Notes under the pieces: model-generated | What the model was told of the DNA's origin: nothing | Seen by the model: only the letters and a program-made list of their open reading frames with translations | Database searches by the model: none | Translations under genes and position numbers: made by a program | Shown: in pieces, positions 24,736-32,766 of the stretch | Numbering within the stretch: position 1 is the stretch's first letter | How the letters are laid out: each line of letters starts with the position of its first letter | Source of the DNA: Oscillospiraceae bacterium | GTDB taxonomy: Bacteria; Bacillota_A; Clostridia; Oscillospirales; Oscillospiraceae | NCBI GenBank assembly: GCA_017545325.1 | Contig: JAFWOX010000063.1 | Coordinates: 1-36,019, forward strand | DNA length: 36,019 nt | Direction of reading: 5' to 3'

Positions 24736-25062
24736 TCACCACCTGTTCATGTTCTTCCTGTGCTTTTCCTGATATGCCTTCTTCAATTCATCCGATGTGA
24801 TCCCATAGCACAGGAGAATATCGTTATAATACATGAGGACGTCCGTCAGCTCTTCGACCAGGTGATTTCGCAGGTCTGCGTCATGGCAGGCCTTCTCCCC
24901 GCCATGCTTTTTGACGATGTCGATCACTTCCCCGATCTCGCAGATCATCCAGAGCAGCTGATTGTTCGCGGCGGCAGGGGAAAGGGTCTGCCATTTGTCT
25001 TTATATCTCTCCTGTAAGGTCTTCTGCATTTCCAACATTTCATTGATGGTAAACTCTGCCAC
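24736..25062 (-). CDS. MazG-like nucleotide pyrophosphohydrolase
   Basis: A 108-residue all-helical protein with the metal-binding pattern E42-x2-E45 (EIGEVIDI) and E71-x2-D74 (EELTDVLMY). MazG/dUTPase-like enzymes of this size hydrolyse (d)NTPs to monophosphates and clean up damaged nucleotides. It starts with GTG directly after the TAA of the GNAT gene, with GGAGG inside that gene's end, so it is translationally coupled. Third gene of a LexA-like repressor operon, which suggests a damage-linked role. Confidence 0.88.
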   Translation of the reverse strand: MAEFTINEMLEMQKTLQERYKDKWQTLSPAAANNQLLWMICEIGEVIDIVKKHGGEKACHDADLRNHLVEELTDVLMYYNDILLCYGITSDELKKAYQEKHRKNMNRW

Positions 25063-25620
25063 TTAGTTTTCCTCCATGATGGTTGATTCTTTCTCTATCT
25101 CGATCCAGTATCGTTCCAGGTCCACCTCCCGTTCCGCCAGGTGGACGGTGGATTCATACACGCCCCCGTTATGCAGGATGGTCCGCCTGCTGCCTTCGTT
25201 TTCCTTCAGGCAGCAAACCAGCACCCGGGGGAGGCCCAGCTCCCGGCATATCGGCAGCACCAGCCCCAGCATCTGCGTAGCGTAGCCCTTCCGCCGCTCG
25301 CTGGGGCAGACGGAATAGCCGATGTGTCCGGCGTACTTCTCCAGGAATTCGTTGAAGCGGCGGCGGATCTGAATGACGCCGACAATCTTGTCATCCGATT
25401 CCCGCACATAGATGTACTGGTTCATGGGGACCATGTCCGGCGGAGTGGTTTCCTCCCGCTTCAGGGCTTCCACCTGGTCCAGCCAGTCCTGCGTGCGGTC
25501 GAAGCGGCGCAGGGAGCCGCAGCCATCCATAGAACCGCCATGCTCCAGAAACTCCCTCCGGAATGTCTGGATCTGGGCGTCATAAGCCAGGGAGGGTTCG
25601 ATCAGCTTCATCGTGTGCAT
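25063..25620 (-). CDS. GNAT-family N-acetyltransferase
   Basis: A 185-residue acetyltransferase. IVGVIQIRRRFNEFL...GHIGYSVCPSERRKGYATQMLGLVLP contains the acetyl-CoA pyrophosphate loop (RRKGYA), and the later RVLVCCLKENEGSRRTILHNGGVYE is the usual fourth motif. This set resembles the RimJ/RimL-like subgroup; the acceptor is unknown. It starts one base after the stop of the LexA-like gene and abuts the MazG-like start. Confidence 0.9.
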   Translation of the reverse strand: MHTMKLIEPSLAYDAQIQTFRREFLEHGGSMDGCGSLRRFDRTQDWLDQVEALKREETTPPDMVPMNQYIYVRESDDKIVGVIQIRRRFNEFLEKYAGHIGYSVCPSERRKGYATQMLGLVLPICRELGLPRVLVCCLKENEGSRRTILHNGGVYESTVHLAEREVDLERYWIEIEKESTIMEEN

Positions 25621-25621
25621 T

Positions 25622-26311
25622 TTATGACAACACCTTTCCCAGCACCCGCAGGTCCTCCTCCTCCGCCACCCGGATGGGGTCGTAGCGCCGGTTCAGAGAG
25701 AGGAGCGCGGGAGCTCCTCCGGCCTTTCCCAGCATCTTGCAGTAGGCGTCCCCCCGGTAGAGGAAGATCCCCACCTCCCCGGGCTCCAGAGTCTCCTGCC
25801 GCTGGACGTATACCACCTGCCTGTCCGCGTACCGGGGCTCCATGCTGTCCCCGCTGATGCGCACGGCATAGTCCGTTCCCCGGGGCGCCTCCTCCGGGAG
25901 CTCCAGCAGGCGGTGATCGCTGCTGTCCAGAAACTGGCCGGTACCGGCGGAGACGGGGAGGTCGTACAGGGGGATGACCCGCCCGGGCTTCCGGGCCTCC
26001 GGGACCTCCTCCCCAAAGGCGGCGTCCCCCTTCAGCAGACGGATATACTCCTCCACCCGCCGCCGCCCCAGGGCGTTCAGACCGGAGAGGGCGTCCTCCA
26101 TGCCGAGGAAGCGGTGCAGCACATCCCGCACCCCATAGAGGCGGCAGAGGAGCAGCAGCTGCTGGGCATTGGGCAGGTTCACCCCCCGCTCCCATTTGGA
26201 GATGGACTTCTGGGTGCAGGGGCAGCCGGAATTCGTCAGATACGCCGCCGCCTCCCCCTGGGAAAGGCCGGCCTCCCGCCGGAGCCCGGCCAGGGTATCT
26301 CCGATATGCAT
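25622..26311 (-). CDS. LexA-like self-cleaving repressor (XRE HTH plus S24 peptidase)
   Basis: A 229-residue regulator. Residues 5-65 are a Cro/CI-type helix-turn-helix domain (LSQGEAAAYL...KSISKWERG). Residues 110-229 are an S24/LexA peptidase fold with an Ala-Gly cleavage bond (A122-G123 in VSAGTG), nucleophile S156 (SGDSMEP) and base K192 (YCKML). Such proteins cleave themselves when stimulated by activated RecA and release their targets. The start ATG at 26311 has GAGGTGAT at the right distance, better than 26320 or 26317. It heads an operon with GNAT and MazG-like genes and is divergent from DNA polymerase IV. Confidence 0.93.
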   Translation of the reverse strand: MHIGDTLAGLRREAGLSQGEAAAYLTNSGCPCTQKSISKWERGVNLPNAQQLLLLCRLYGVRDVLHRFLGMEDALSGLNALGRRRVEEYIRLLKGDAAFGEEVPEARKPGRVIPLYDLPVSAGTGQFLDSSDHRLLELPEEAPRGTDYAVRISGDSMEPRYADRQVVYVQRQETLEPGEVGIFLYRGDAYCKMLGKAGGAPALLSLNRRYDPIRVAEEEDLRVLGKVLS

Positions 26312-26329
26312 GGTCATCACCTCAGTATA

Positions 26330-26358
26330 AATATAGCATATTTTCCCCGGGCCCGCAA
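26330..26358 (-). promoter_or_regulatory. Probable promoter of the LexA-like gene
   Basis: Minus-strand TTGCGG (26358-26353), a 17-base spacer and TATATT (26335-26330). The transcript would start only about a dozen bases before the start codon. Confidence 0.45.
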
Positions 26359-26383
26359 GGGCGGCCGGGGGAAATTTCTCTAA

Positions 26384-26415
26384 ATAAGCGAAAAATATCT
26401 ATTGAAATCGCTTAT
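26384..26415. promoter_or_regulatory. Perfect inverted repeat, probable operator for the LexA-like repressor
   Basis: ATAAGCGA (26384-26391) and TCGCTTAT (26408-26415) are perfect mirror arms separated by 16 AT-rich bases. The right arm lies directly after the -35 box of the polymerase promoter, so binding would shut it off. Confidence 0.7.
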
Positions 26416-26430
26416 AAAGCGTATTATAAT
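26402..26430 (+). promoter_or_regulatory. Promoter of the DNA polymerase IV gene
   Basis: TTGAAA (26402-26407), a 17-base spacer and TATAAT (26425-26430), 23 bases before the ATG. GGGAGAG acts as the ribosome-binding site. Confidence 0.85.
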
Positions 26431-26453
26431 GCGCACGAAGGGAGAGATGGGCG

Positions 26454-27716
26454 ATGGACGGACCGAGGAGGATCATTCTCCATGTGGATATGAACAGCTT
26501 TTATGCCAGCGTGGAGTGCCTCCATCAGCCCGGCCTTCGGGATAAGCCCGTGGCGGTGGGGGGCGATGCGGAGCTGCGGCATGGGATCATCCTGGCCAAG
26601 AATCAGCTGGCCAAGGGCTGCGGGGTGAAGACCGGGGAGGCCCTTTGGCAGGCGCGGCAGAAATGCCCGGAGCTGGTGATCGTTCATCCCCATTATGACC
26701 AGTATATGCGCTTTTCCCGTCTGGCCCGGGAGATCTACGGGGAGTATACGGACCGGGTGGAGCCCTTCGGCCTGGACGAATGCTGGCTGGACGCCACCGG
26801 CACCGAGAGCCAGAAAAAGGGCGGGGAGGCCCTGGCTCAGGAGCTGCGCCGCCGGGTGAAGGCGGAGCTGGGGGTGACGGTCTCCGTGGGGGTGAGCGAC
26901 AATAAGATCTTCGCCAAGCTGGGCTCGGATTACCGCAAGCCGGATGCGGTGACGGTCTTCTCCCGCCGGGAAATGAGGGAGAAGGTCTGGCCCCTGCCGG
27001 CGACGGAGCTGCTGTATGTGGGCCCCGCCACCGGGCGGAAGCTGAAGAGCTACGGAGTGGAGACCATCGGTCAGCTGGCCCGTACCCCGCCGGAGTACCT
27101 GAAGAGCTGGTTCGGCAAGGTGGGCCCCATGCTCCACGGCTTTGCCAACGGTCATGATCTCACCCCCGTGGCCCGGGCGGGGGAGGCGAGTCCGGTGAAG
27201 AGCGTGGGCAATTCCATGACCACGGCCCGGGACCTCGCCAGCCTGGAGGATATCTCCGCCGTGTACTGGGTGCTGTGCGAGAGCGTGGCCGCCCGGCTGC
27301 GGGAGGGGGGCTTCCTCTGCCGCACGGTGCAGATCGGCCTGCGGGATTTCGGCCTGTATTCCTTCCAGCGGCAGCTCGCCCTGGAGACCCCCTCCTGCCT
27401 GGCCTCGGAGCTCCATGGGGCCGCCATGGCCCTGGTGAAGGCAAGCTGGGATGAGCGCCGTCCACTCCGCAGCGTGGGGGTCCGGGGAGCGGAGCTGATC
27501 CCCGCCTCCGCCCCCCGGCAGCTGAGCCTGTTCCGGGAGGAGGAAGGGCGGGAGAAGCAGGAGCGGCTGGAGCGGAGCGTGGAGGAGCTCCGGCGGCGCT
27601 TCGGCAAGGGCGTCATCGGCCGGGCGGCTGCCCGGCTCCACACGGATCTGTGGTCCCCGGATCTGGAGAAGACCCAGGTGATCCACCCCATCGGACTGCT
27701 GAAAACTCCGCTCTGA
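26454..27716 (+). CDS. dinB: DNA polymerase IV (Y-family translesion polymerase)
   Basis: A 420-residue Y-family polymerase. Metal-binding carboxylates are in HVDMNSFYASVE (D12) and FGLDECWLD (D108, E109). KIFAKLGSDYRKPD (residues 151-164) is the conserved palm/thumb segment, and QLSLF at 356-360 is a beta-clamp binding motif. The FGLDE motif differs from the usual SIDE/SLDE. It copies over damaged bases at the cost of mutations. It is divergent from a LexA-like repressor and carries a probable operator over its promoter, which suggests damage induction. Confidence 0.95.
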   Translation: MDGPRRIILHVDMNSFYASVECLHQPGLRDKPVAVGGDAELRHGIILAKNQLAKGCGVKTGEALWQARQKCPELVIVHPHYDQYMRFSRLAREIYGEYTDRVEPFGLDECWLDATGTESQKKGGEALAQELRRRVKAELGVTVSVGVSDNKIFAKLGSDYRKPDAVTVFSRREMREKVWPLPATELLYVGPATGRKLKSYGVETIGQLARTPPEYLKSWFGKVGPMLHGFANGHDLTPVARAGEASPVKSVGNSMTTARDLASLEDISAVYWVLCESVAARLREGGFLCRTVQIGLRDFGLYSFQRQLALETPSCLASELHGAAMALVKASWDERRPLRSVGVRGAELIPASAPRQLSLFREEEGREKQERLERSVEELRRRFGKGVIGRAAARLHTDLWSPDLEKTQVIHPIGLLKTPL

Positions 27717-27897
27717 CCCGCCGGGACGGGGCCTGCGGTTTCCCGCGTCCCGCCGCAGCGGCTGGCTTCCCCGCGGGGGAAGCTGTCAGCCGCCGTCTTC
27801 CGCAAGGCGGATGACTGATGAGGAACATCTGCTCCAGCCGCAGCAGACGATTCAAATATCGATGTAAGTTGTCGGGTGAACGGATCGAGGAGAAACA
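27717..27897. other. Intergenic region with two inverted repeats
   Basis: CGGGACG/CGTCCCG (27722-27728/27746-27752) and GCTTCCCC/GGGGAAGC (27765-27772/27776-27783) form GC-rich hairpins with no T-run. They may be a weak terminator or attenuator after dinB. No gene or clear promoter is seen. Confidence 0.5.
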
Positions 27898-28155
27898 ATG
27901 GAAGAAACAAACAGCGCAAGCAACGCAAAAGTCTACGTGGCGGTGAAGGCCCGGTTCGAGCCGGATGGGCGGCTCATACCCCTCTCCGTCACCTGGGAGG
28001 ACGGGGTGGAATACCCCATCGACCGGGTGCTGGAGCGGAAGCGCGCCGCCAGCATAAAGGCCGGGGGAACGGGCTTCCGGTACCGCATCCGCATCGGCAG
28101 CCGGGAGACCTACCTCTTTCTGGAGGAGGACAAGTGGTTTGTGGAGAGAAGGTGA
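27898..28155 (+). CDS. Small hypothetical protein next to dinB
   Basis: An 85-residue soluble protein with beta-rich pattern VYVAVKARFEPDG...PLSVTWEDGVEYPIDRVLE...GFRYRIRIGSRETYLFLEEDKWFVE. I recall similar small proteins beside Y-family polymerases, but I cannot name the family with certainty. GAGGAGAAAC stands before the ATG. Its place after dinB suggests cotranscription or an accessory role. Confidence 0.7.
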   Translation: MEETNSASNAKVYVAVKARFEPDGRLIPLSVTWEDGVEYPIDRVLERKRAASIKAGGTGFRYRIRIGSRETYLFLEEDKWFVERR

Positions 28156-28169
28156 CGGGAGCAGAGGCC

Positions 28170-28198
28170 TTGAAACGCCGCTGCGCTTTCGCTATACT
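28170..28198 (+). promoter_or_regulatory. Promoter of the TfoX-N / DUF3795 pair
   Basis: TTGAAA (28170-28175), a 17-base spacer and TATACT (28193-28198), 26 bases before the start codon. Confidence 0.75.
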
Positions 28199-28224
28199 GT
28201 CAGATAGCCGAAGGGGGGATAGAT

Positions 28225-28575
28225 ATGGCTTCCAGCAAGGAATATCTGGAATTCATCCTGGATCAGCTTTCTCCGCTGGACGGGGTCTCCTGGCGGGCCA
28301 TGATGGGGGAGTACATCATCTATTGCCGGGGGAAGATCATCGGCGGGATCTATGACGACCGGTTCCTGGTGAAGCCCACGGCCTCCGCAAAGCGGCTGCT
28401 GCCGGACGCGCGCCCGGAGCTGCCCTATGAGGGGGCGAAGGAGATGCTCCCGGCGGACTGCGCGGACGACCGGGAAGCTCTGTGCGGCCTGGTGCGGGCG
28501 ATAGCCGCCGAATTGCCGGCGCGGAAGAAAAAGGCCGGAGCCGGACAGACATACGAAGCGGAGGATGGACGATGA
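28225..28575 (+). CDS. TfoX N-terminal domain protein
   Basis: A 116-residue protein with the TfoX/Sxy N-terminal fold: SSKEYLEFILDQLSPLDGVSWRAMMGEYIIYCRGKIIGGIYDDRFLVKPT. The C-terminal DNA-competence domain of full TfoX is missing, as in most Bacillota relatives, so a competence role should not be assumed. The end is basic (ARKKKAG). Start ATG follows AAGGGGGG. It overlaps the next gene (ATGA). Confidence 0.9.
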   Translation: MASSKEYLEFILDQLSPLDGVSWRAMMGEYIIYCRGKIIGGIYDDRFLVKPTASAKRLLPDARPELPYEGAKEMLPADCADDREALCGLVRAIAAELPARKKKAGAGQTYEAEDGR

Positions 28576-28904
28576 AACAGCTGATTGCGATCTGCGGCCT
28601 GGACTGCGGGACCTGCGAGGCCCGCACCGCCACGCTGAAGGACGACGACGCCCTGCGGCGGAAGGTGGCCAGGCTCTGGTCGGAGCTGAACCATGCGGAG
28701 ATCACGCCGGAGATGATCAACTGCGTGGGCTGCCGCGTGGACGGGGTGAAAACGCCCTACTGCGAATCCCTCTGTCCCATCCGGCAGTGCGCGCTGGAGA
28801 GAAGGGTCGATACCTGTGCCGACTGCGGAGAGATGGAGACCTGCAAAAAGCTGGGCATGATCACCCGGAACAATCCGGAGGCCTTGAGGAATCTGAAGGC
28901 GTAG
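28572..28904 (+). CDS. DUF3795-like Cys-rich protein
   Basis: A 110-residue protein with ten or so cysteines arranged in pairs: CGLDCGTC near the start, NCVGC in the middle, and CESLCPIRQC then CADCGEMETC late. This matches DUF3795, a likely metal- or cluster-binding family of unknown function common in anaerobes. The start at 28572 shares bases with the TfoX-N stop (ATGA), so the two are coupled; the longer frame from 28482 lies within the upstream gene. Confidence 0.85.
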   Translation: MKQLIAICGLDCGTCEARTATLKDDDALRRKVARLWSELNHAEITPEMINCVGCRVDGVKTPYCESLCPIRQCALERRVDTCADCGEMETCKKLGMITRNNPEALRNLKA

Positions 28905-28926
28905 TTTCGGAAAAATGCGGAAAATA

Positions 28927-28958
28927 ACGACGCCGTTGTGACAAACGGCGCCGTTTTT
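28927..28958 (+). terminator. Terminator after the DUF3795 gene
   Basis: Arms ACGACGCCGTT and AACGGCGCCGT pair with one mismatch and are followed by five T. The -35 box of the next promoter lies in its loop. Confidence 0.75.
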
Positions 28959-28967
28959 GTGTATACA
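28938..28967 (+). promoter_or_regulatory. Possible promoter of the sigma-factor gene, inside the terminator
   Basis: GTGACA (28938-28943), an 18-base spacer and TATACA (28962-28967). Transcription would begin at about 28974, downstream of the only TTG that could open the frame further upstream (28957). Confidence 0.4.
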
Positions 28968-29007
28968 GAGTGAGGGCCTTCAGTACGCAAGGAAAGAAGG
29001 GATCTGT

Positions 29008-29478
29008 CTGGAACGGGAAGAGTTTCTGCTTCTTGCGGGAAAGTATAAGGACACCGTGTTCCGCGTGGCGCTCAACGCTCTCGGCTCGCCTCATGACGCC
29101 GACGATATCGTGCAGGAGACCCTGCTCCGGCTCTGGAAGCGGAGCGAGCCCTTTGAGAGCGAAGCCCACGCAAAGAACTGGATGATCCGCGTGGCGCTGA
29201 ACCTGTGCAAAAATGTATTCCGGGCGCCCTGGCGGAAGCATCTGCCCCTGGAGGAACTGGACGCTGCGGCGGTCTTTGAAACGCCGGAGCAGAGCGCCCT
29301 GTTCGCTCAGGTCATGGCCCTGCCGGAAAAATACCGCACGGCCCTGTACTTATTCTACTATGAGGAATATTCCGTCAGGGAGATCGCCTCCCTGCTGAAA
29401 ATCAGCGAAACGGCGGTGACCACCCGGCTCTCCCGGGCGAGACAGGCACTGAAATCGAGCCTGACGGAGGTAGGCTGA
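29008..29478 (+). CDS. ECF-type RNA polymerase sigma factor
   Basis: A 156-residue sigma-70 family member with region 2 (YKDTVFRVALNALGSPHDADDIVQETLLRLW) and region 4 (LPEKYRTALYLFYYEEYSVREIASLLKISETAVTTRLSRARQALK). It directs RNA polymerase to a small set of promoters. No ATG or GTG opens the frame. CTG at 29008 follows GAAGGG with 6-base spacing and gives LEREEFLLLAGKYKD, the normal family start. An unusual CTG start is therefore likely; TTG 28957 lies in the terminator. The next gene begins one base after the stop and encodes its probable membrane partner. Confidence 0.9.
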   Translation: MEREEFLLLAGKYKDTVFRVALNALGSPHDADDIVQETLLRLWKRSEPFESEAHAKNWMIRVALNLCKNVFRAPWRKHLPLEELDAAAVFETPEQSALFAQVMALPEKYRTALYLFYYEEYSVREIASLLKISETAVTTRLSRARQALKSSLTEVG

Positions 29479-29479
29479 T

Positions 29480-30409
29480 ATGGGAAGAGAAGAATACCGG
29501 GAGATGTTTTCCCGGCTGCATACCTCGATCGACGAGGAGGCGATCATCATGAATCAGAAACGACAGAGAAAACCGCGCATTGCCGCCCTGGTGCTGGCCG
29601 CTGTGCTGGTGCTGGCCCTTGCGGCGGGCGCCGCGGCGGTCTGGCAGCATCGGTTCCAGGATCTGATCGTCCTGGGTACCAGGACGCCCTCGCCGGATAC
29701 GACGCCCCAAATCGTGGATCCCGAGGATCCCCGGCCCGCATATGAGGATCTCCATTTGCGGGGCTGGAGCTCCCTCTCTCTGCAGGGCTTTGCGGGAAGC
29801 CCGGAGTTTGAGGCGGCAAAGGAATGGGCGGAGTTTTTGGACGGCTATGACCGGGACAGAGAGATATGGAATGCGGTGAACGAGAACGGCAGCCCCCCCG
29901 CAGCGTTCATGGAGGAATACCTTTCTAACCAGTATTACCTCTATTCGCAGGAAATGGCGGATGAGCTCCACAGGATCGCGGAGAAGTACGGGCTCGCGCT
30001 CCATACGGGAGGCTCCGTATCCGTGACGATCCCTGAGCTGGAGGAACGCGTCGGCGACTTCCTCCCGGTCACCGAAATGGGAGGCACTTACCTCCCCGAC
30101 GGGACCTGCTTCGCAGGCTGCCGCACAGACGACGGGGAGTATTATTATTTATACCGCTCCATGAAGGGCGTGCTGGACACGAAAATGGTCAGCGTCAGAG
30201 ACGCGGAAAGCTTTGAGCAGTGGACATACCGGACCGCCTGCGGCGTGACCGTGCTGATTTGCCTGAGCGAGGAAACGGGCTGGATCGTCGCCGATCTGGA
30301 GCAGAGCTTTGTAACGGTCCGGGTGCTGCTCGATAGTCAGTATCCCGATCCGATCACCGGGGAGCAGCTCCAGGCCATTGCGGACAGCATCGATTTTTCC
30401 ATCCTCTGA
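29480..30409 (+). CDS. Membrane protein, probable anti-sigma or sigma-associated sensor
   Basis: A 309-residue protein with a short cytoplasmic part (1-32), one helix at about 34-54, and a long outside domain (55-309) that is acidic and mixed alpha/beta. The domain is not recognised. The cytoplasmic EEYREMFSRLHTSIDEE stretch resembles the short helix that binds sigma factors in ECF anti-sigma proteins. Its one-base spacing from the sigma gene supports this role. The signal it senses is unknown. Confidence 0.75.
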   Translation: MGREEYREMFSRLHTSIDEEAIIMNQKRQRKPRIAALVLAAVLVLALAAGAAAVWQHRFQDLIVLGTRTPSPDTTPQIVDPEDPRPAYEDLHLRGWSSLSLQGFAGSPEFEAAKEWAEFLDGYDRDREIWNAVNENGSPPAAFMEEYLSNQYYLYSQEMADELHRIAEKYGLALHTGGSVSVTIPELEERVGDFLPVTEMGGTYLPDGTCFAGCRTDDGEYYYLYRSMKGVLDTKMVSVRDAESFEQWTYRTACGVTVLICLSEETGWIVADLEQSFVTVRVLLDSQYPDPITGEQLQAIADSIDFSIL

Positions 30410-30423
30410 GTCGGAAGCGGAAG

Positions 30424-30461
30424 AAAACCATCGGGAGGTGCGGCAGCCGCCGCACCTCCCG
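30424..30461 (-). terminator. Terminator of the SGNH-SLH gene
   Basis: A near-perfect stem CGGGAGGTGCGGC/GCCGCACCTCCCG (about 30435-30461) lies just past the minus-strand stop, with TTTT on that strand. It may also serve the plus-strand membrane gene. Confidence 0.7.
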
Positions 30462-30478
30462 AAATACATTTGCGAGGA

Positions 30479-31851
30479 TCATCGGATCCGCATATCCGGT
30501 TCCGCCAGGCGGAGGAGGATGGCCGCCGCCTCGCACCGGCGGAGTTGATTATCAGGATAGAAATCTCCCGCCTCGTTCATCCCGTTCAGCACCCCCGCCC
30601 GGTACAGGAGATAGATCTCCCCGGCGGCGTAGTCCCCCCGGGCCACATCCGGGATCTTTGCCGTGTCCCGGAGGGCGGGCAGGTCCTCCGTCTCCACCGT
30701 ATGGGCCAGCACCCGGGCGGCCTCGGCCCGGGTGGCGGGGAGGGTCAGATCCCGGAAATCCTTTTTGCCGATGACGCCGTTTTCCGTGCAGTACTTGTAG
30801 TATACGTCGTACCAGCGGCTGCCGTAGCTCTGATCGAACTCAGCCGTGCCGCCATGGCGGATGCTGTGCAGCCGGGCGGCCAGGGCCAGACCTGGGCTAC
30901 GGTCAGCAGCCCCTCCGGGTCAAAGCGGCCGTCCTCCATGCCCTGCATGAGGCCCAGGGCGGTGACGCCGCCGATGGCCTCCCTGGCCCAGGCCGCCCGG
31001 GGGAAATCCGGGTACCGGGCCTCCGCCTCCGCCGCCTGACGGACCGTCAGGAGCCGCCGGAAGATCAGGGCGTGACCTGCGGGGTCGGGATGGGGGTCCA
31101 GGTCAAAGCCGGAAAGGGAGCGGGGGGAGAAGCACACATTGGTGCTCACGTCCCGGATATCCGCGATCCGGTACTCCCCGGCGCTGGGGCTCTCCTCCAG
31201 CCAGGCGTTCATCTGGTCCAGGTAAGTCTGGGCCACGCTGCCCACATGGAGGGAGAAAAAGCCCAGGGTGTACTCCAGCATGCTGTAGGGGTTATAGAAG
31301 TCTGTGACATAGATGTCCGCCGAGGGGTTCAGGGCCCGGATGCGGGCGATGATGGCTTCCCAGTTCTCCTTGAAGCGGGCGACATGCCGGGCATATTCCT
31401 CCTGGGCTTCCTGGGAGGTGAGGATATCCCCCGCCCCGGCCAGATCCGTCAGCAGACTGCTCAGATTCCCCTCCGCCACGGACTGACCCAGGGAGGTGAG
31501 CCGGTGGATGGCGGGATGGAGCAGATCGTTGGAGCCGATGGTGAGGGTGATGGTATCCGCCTCTGCCACCGCCTCCCGGTAGGTCCGGGTATCCAGAGCC
31601 TGCAGGAGCCCGTCCGTATCCATGCCGCTCACCGCCAGGGGGATCAGCCGGGCGCCCATGGCCTCCGCCAGAAGGACGGGAAAGCTCCCCGCCGGAGCGG
31701 AGCCGGGGACGGTGTAGCCGTCCAGGCGGTAACCATCCGCGATGCTGTCCCCCAGGGCGACATATACCGGTTCCGACCCGGCGGCGGGGAAGAGCCCGGC
31801 GGTGAGGACCAGGCACAGCAGCAGGCAGAGAATGCGGGTAAAGGTCTTCAT
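30479..31851 (-). pseudogene. SGNH/GDSL hydrolase with S-layer homology repeats, frameshifted
   Basis: A secreted protein of about 457 residues read in two phases. The first (ATG 31851 after AAGGAGGT) has a signal peptide (1-25), the SGNH blocks GDSIADGY (S36), TIGSND and DPHPDPAGH, and the first S-layer homology repeat. At about 30888-30894 one base appears to be missing: ...TVAQ is followed in the original phase by an unrelated 43-residue tail ending at 30745. The other phase continues LALAARLHSIRHGG with no stop through two more SLH-type segments to 30479. SLH repeats fix proteins to the cell wall. It is either a real pseudogene or an assembly error; the truncated form keeps the esterase domain. 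Confidence 0.85.
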
Positions 31852-31883
31852 CTATCCTACCTCCTTGGAAAATTCGCCGGGGC

Positions 31884-31912
31884 TTGCCTCCGGCGGCTTC
31901 TTGGTTTATAGT
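31884..31912 (+). promoter_or_regulatory. Promoter of the dehydrogenase-amidohydrolase pair
   Basis: TTGCCT (31884-31889), a 17-base spacer and TATAGT (31907-31912), 49 bases before the start codon. Confidence 0.65.
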
Positions 31913-31961
31913 TGGATGCATGGAAAAAACGATTTCGGCGCAGCGGAGAAAGGAGCGGCAT

Positions 31962-32753
31962 ATGACCAGCATCGAGCAGATCAGCGGGTTTTCCATGGAC
32001 CTGTTCAGCCTGAAGGGAAAGACGGCCATCGTCACCGGCGCGAATAAAGGCCTGGGGATGAGCTATGCCCTGGCCCTTGCCCGGGCGGGAGCGGACCTGT
32101 TCATCCCCTATCGTTCAGGGGATACGGAGGATATCCGCCGCCTCATTGAGGAATCCGGCAGACGGGTGGAGTTCTTCCAGGGGGACCTGCTGGATATGGC
32201 CTACCTGAAGGCCATCCCCGGCAAATGCCTGGAGGCCTACGGGAAGATCGATATCCTGGTGAACAATGCGGGGACCAACTGCTTCGCGGATTTCCTGGAG
32301 TTTCCGGACGAGGGCTGGGACCGGGTGATCCGGGTGAATCTGGAGGCCGTGTACTACCTGGGCCATGAGACGGCGAAGATCATGGCGAAGCAGGGCCGCG
32401 GGAAGATCATCAACGTGGGGTCTGCCCTGAGCTATACGGCGGACGCCAAGTGTCCCGCCTACGTTACGGCGAAGCACGGGGTCATCGGCATCACCCGCAG
32501 CTTTGCCAATGAGCTGGGGAAGTACAATATCCAGTGCAACGCCATCTGCCCCGGCTTTATCCAGACGGACGTCATCAAGGACATCGCCCAGGACCCTGTG
32601 TTCATTCAGCATATCACGGGCCGCATCGCCCAGGGCCGCTGGGGCACTCTGGGGGACGTGATGGGTACGGTGGTGTTTCTGGCCAGCGCCGCCAGCGACT
32701 ACGTAAACGGCGCGGATATCAAGGTGGACGGAGGCTTCTCCACCGTCCTGTAA
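31962..32753 (+). CDS. Short-chain dehydrogenase, KduD/gluconate-dehydrogenase-like
   Basis: A 263-residue classical SDR. NAD-binding TGANKGLG, NNAG, catalytic S in NVGSALSY and YVTAK (Y-x3-K) are all present, and the C-terminus has GADIKVDGGFS. The start MDLFSLKGKTAIVTG is typical of the 2-dehydro-3-deoxygluconate/gluconate 5-dehydrogenase group. Substrate is a sugar acid or polyol at best guess. The ATG at 31962 follows AAAGGAG; the longer frame at 31884 begins inside the promoter. Confidence 0.92.
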   Translation: MTSIEQISGFSMDLFSLKGKTAIVTGANKGLGMSYALALARAGADLFIPYRSGDTEDIRRLIEESGRRVEFFQGDLLDMAYLKAIPGKCLEAYGKIDILVNNAGTNCFADFLEFPDEGWDRVIRVNLEAVYYLGHETAKIMAKQGRGKIINVGSALSYTADAKCPAYVTAKHGVIGITRSFANELGKYNIQCNAICPGFIQTDVIKDIAQDPVFIQHITGRIAQGRWGTLGDVMGTVVFLASAASDYVNGADIKVDGGFSTVL

Positions 32754-32766
32754 GGAAGCGAGCAGC

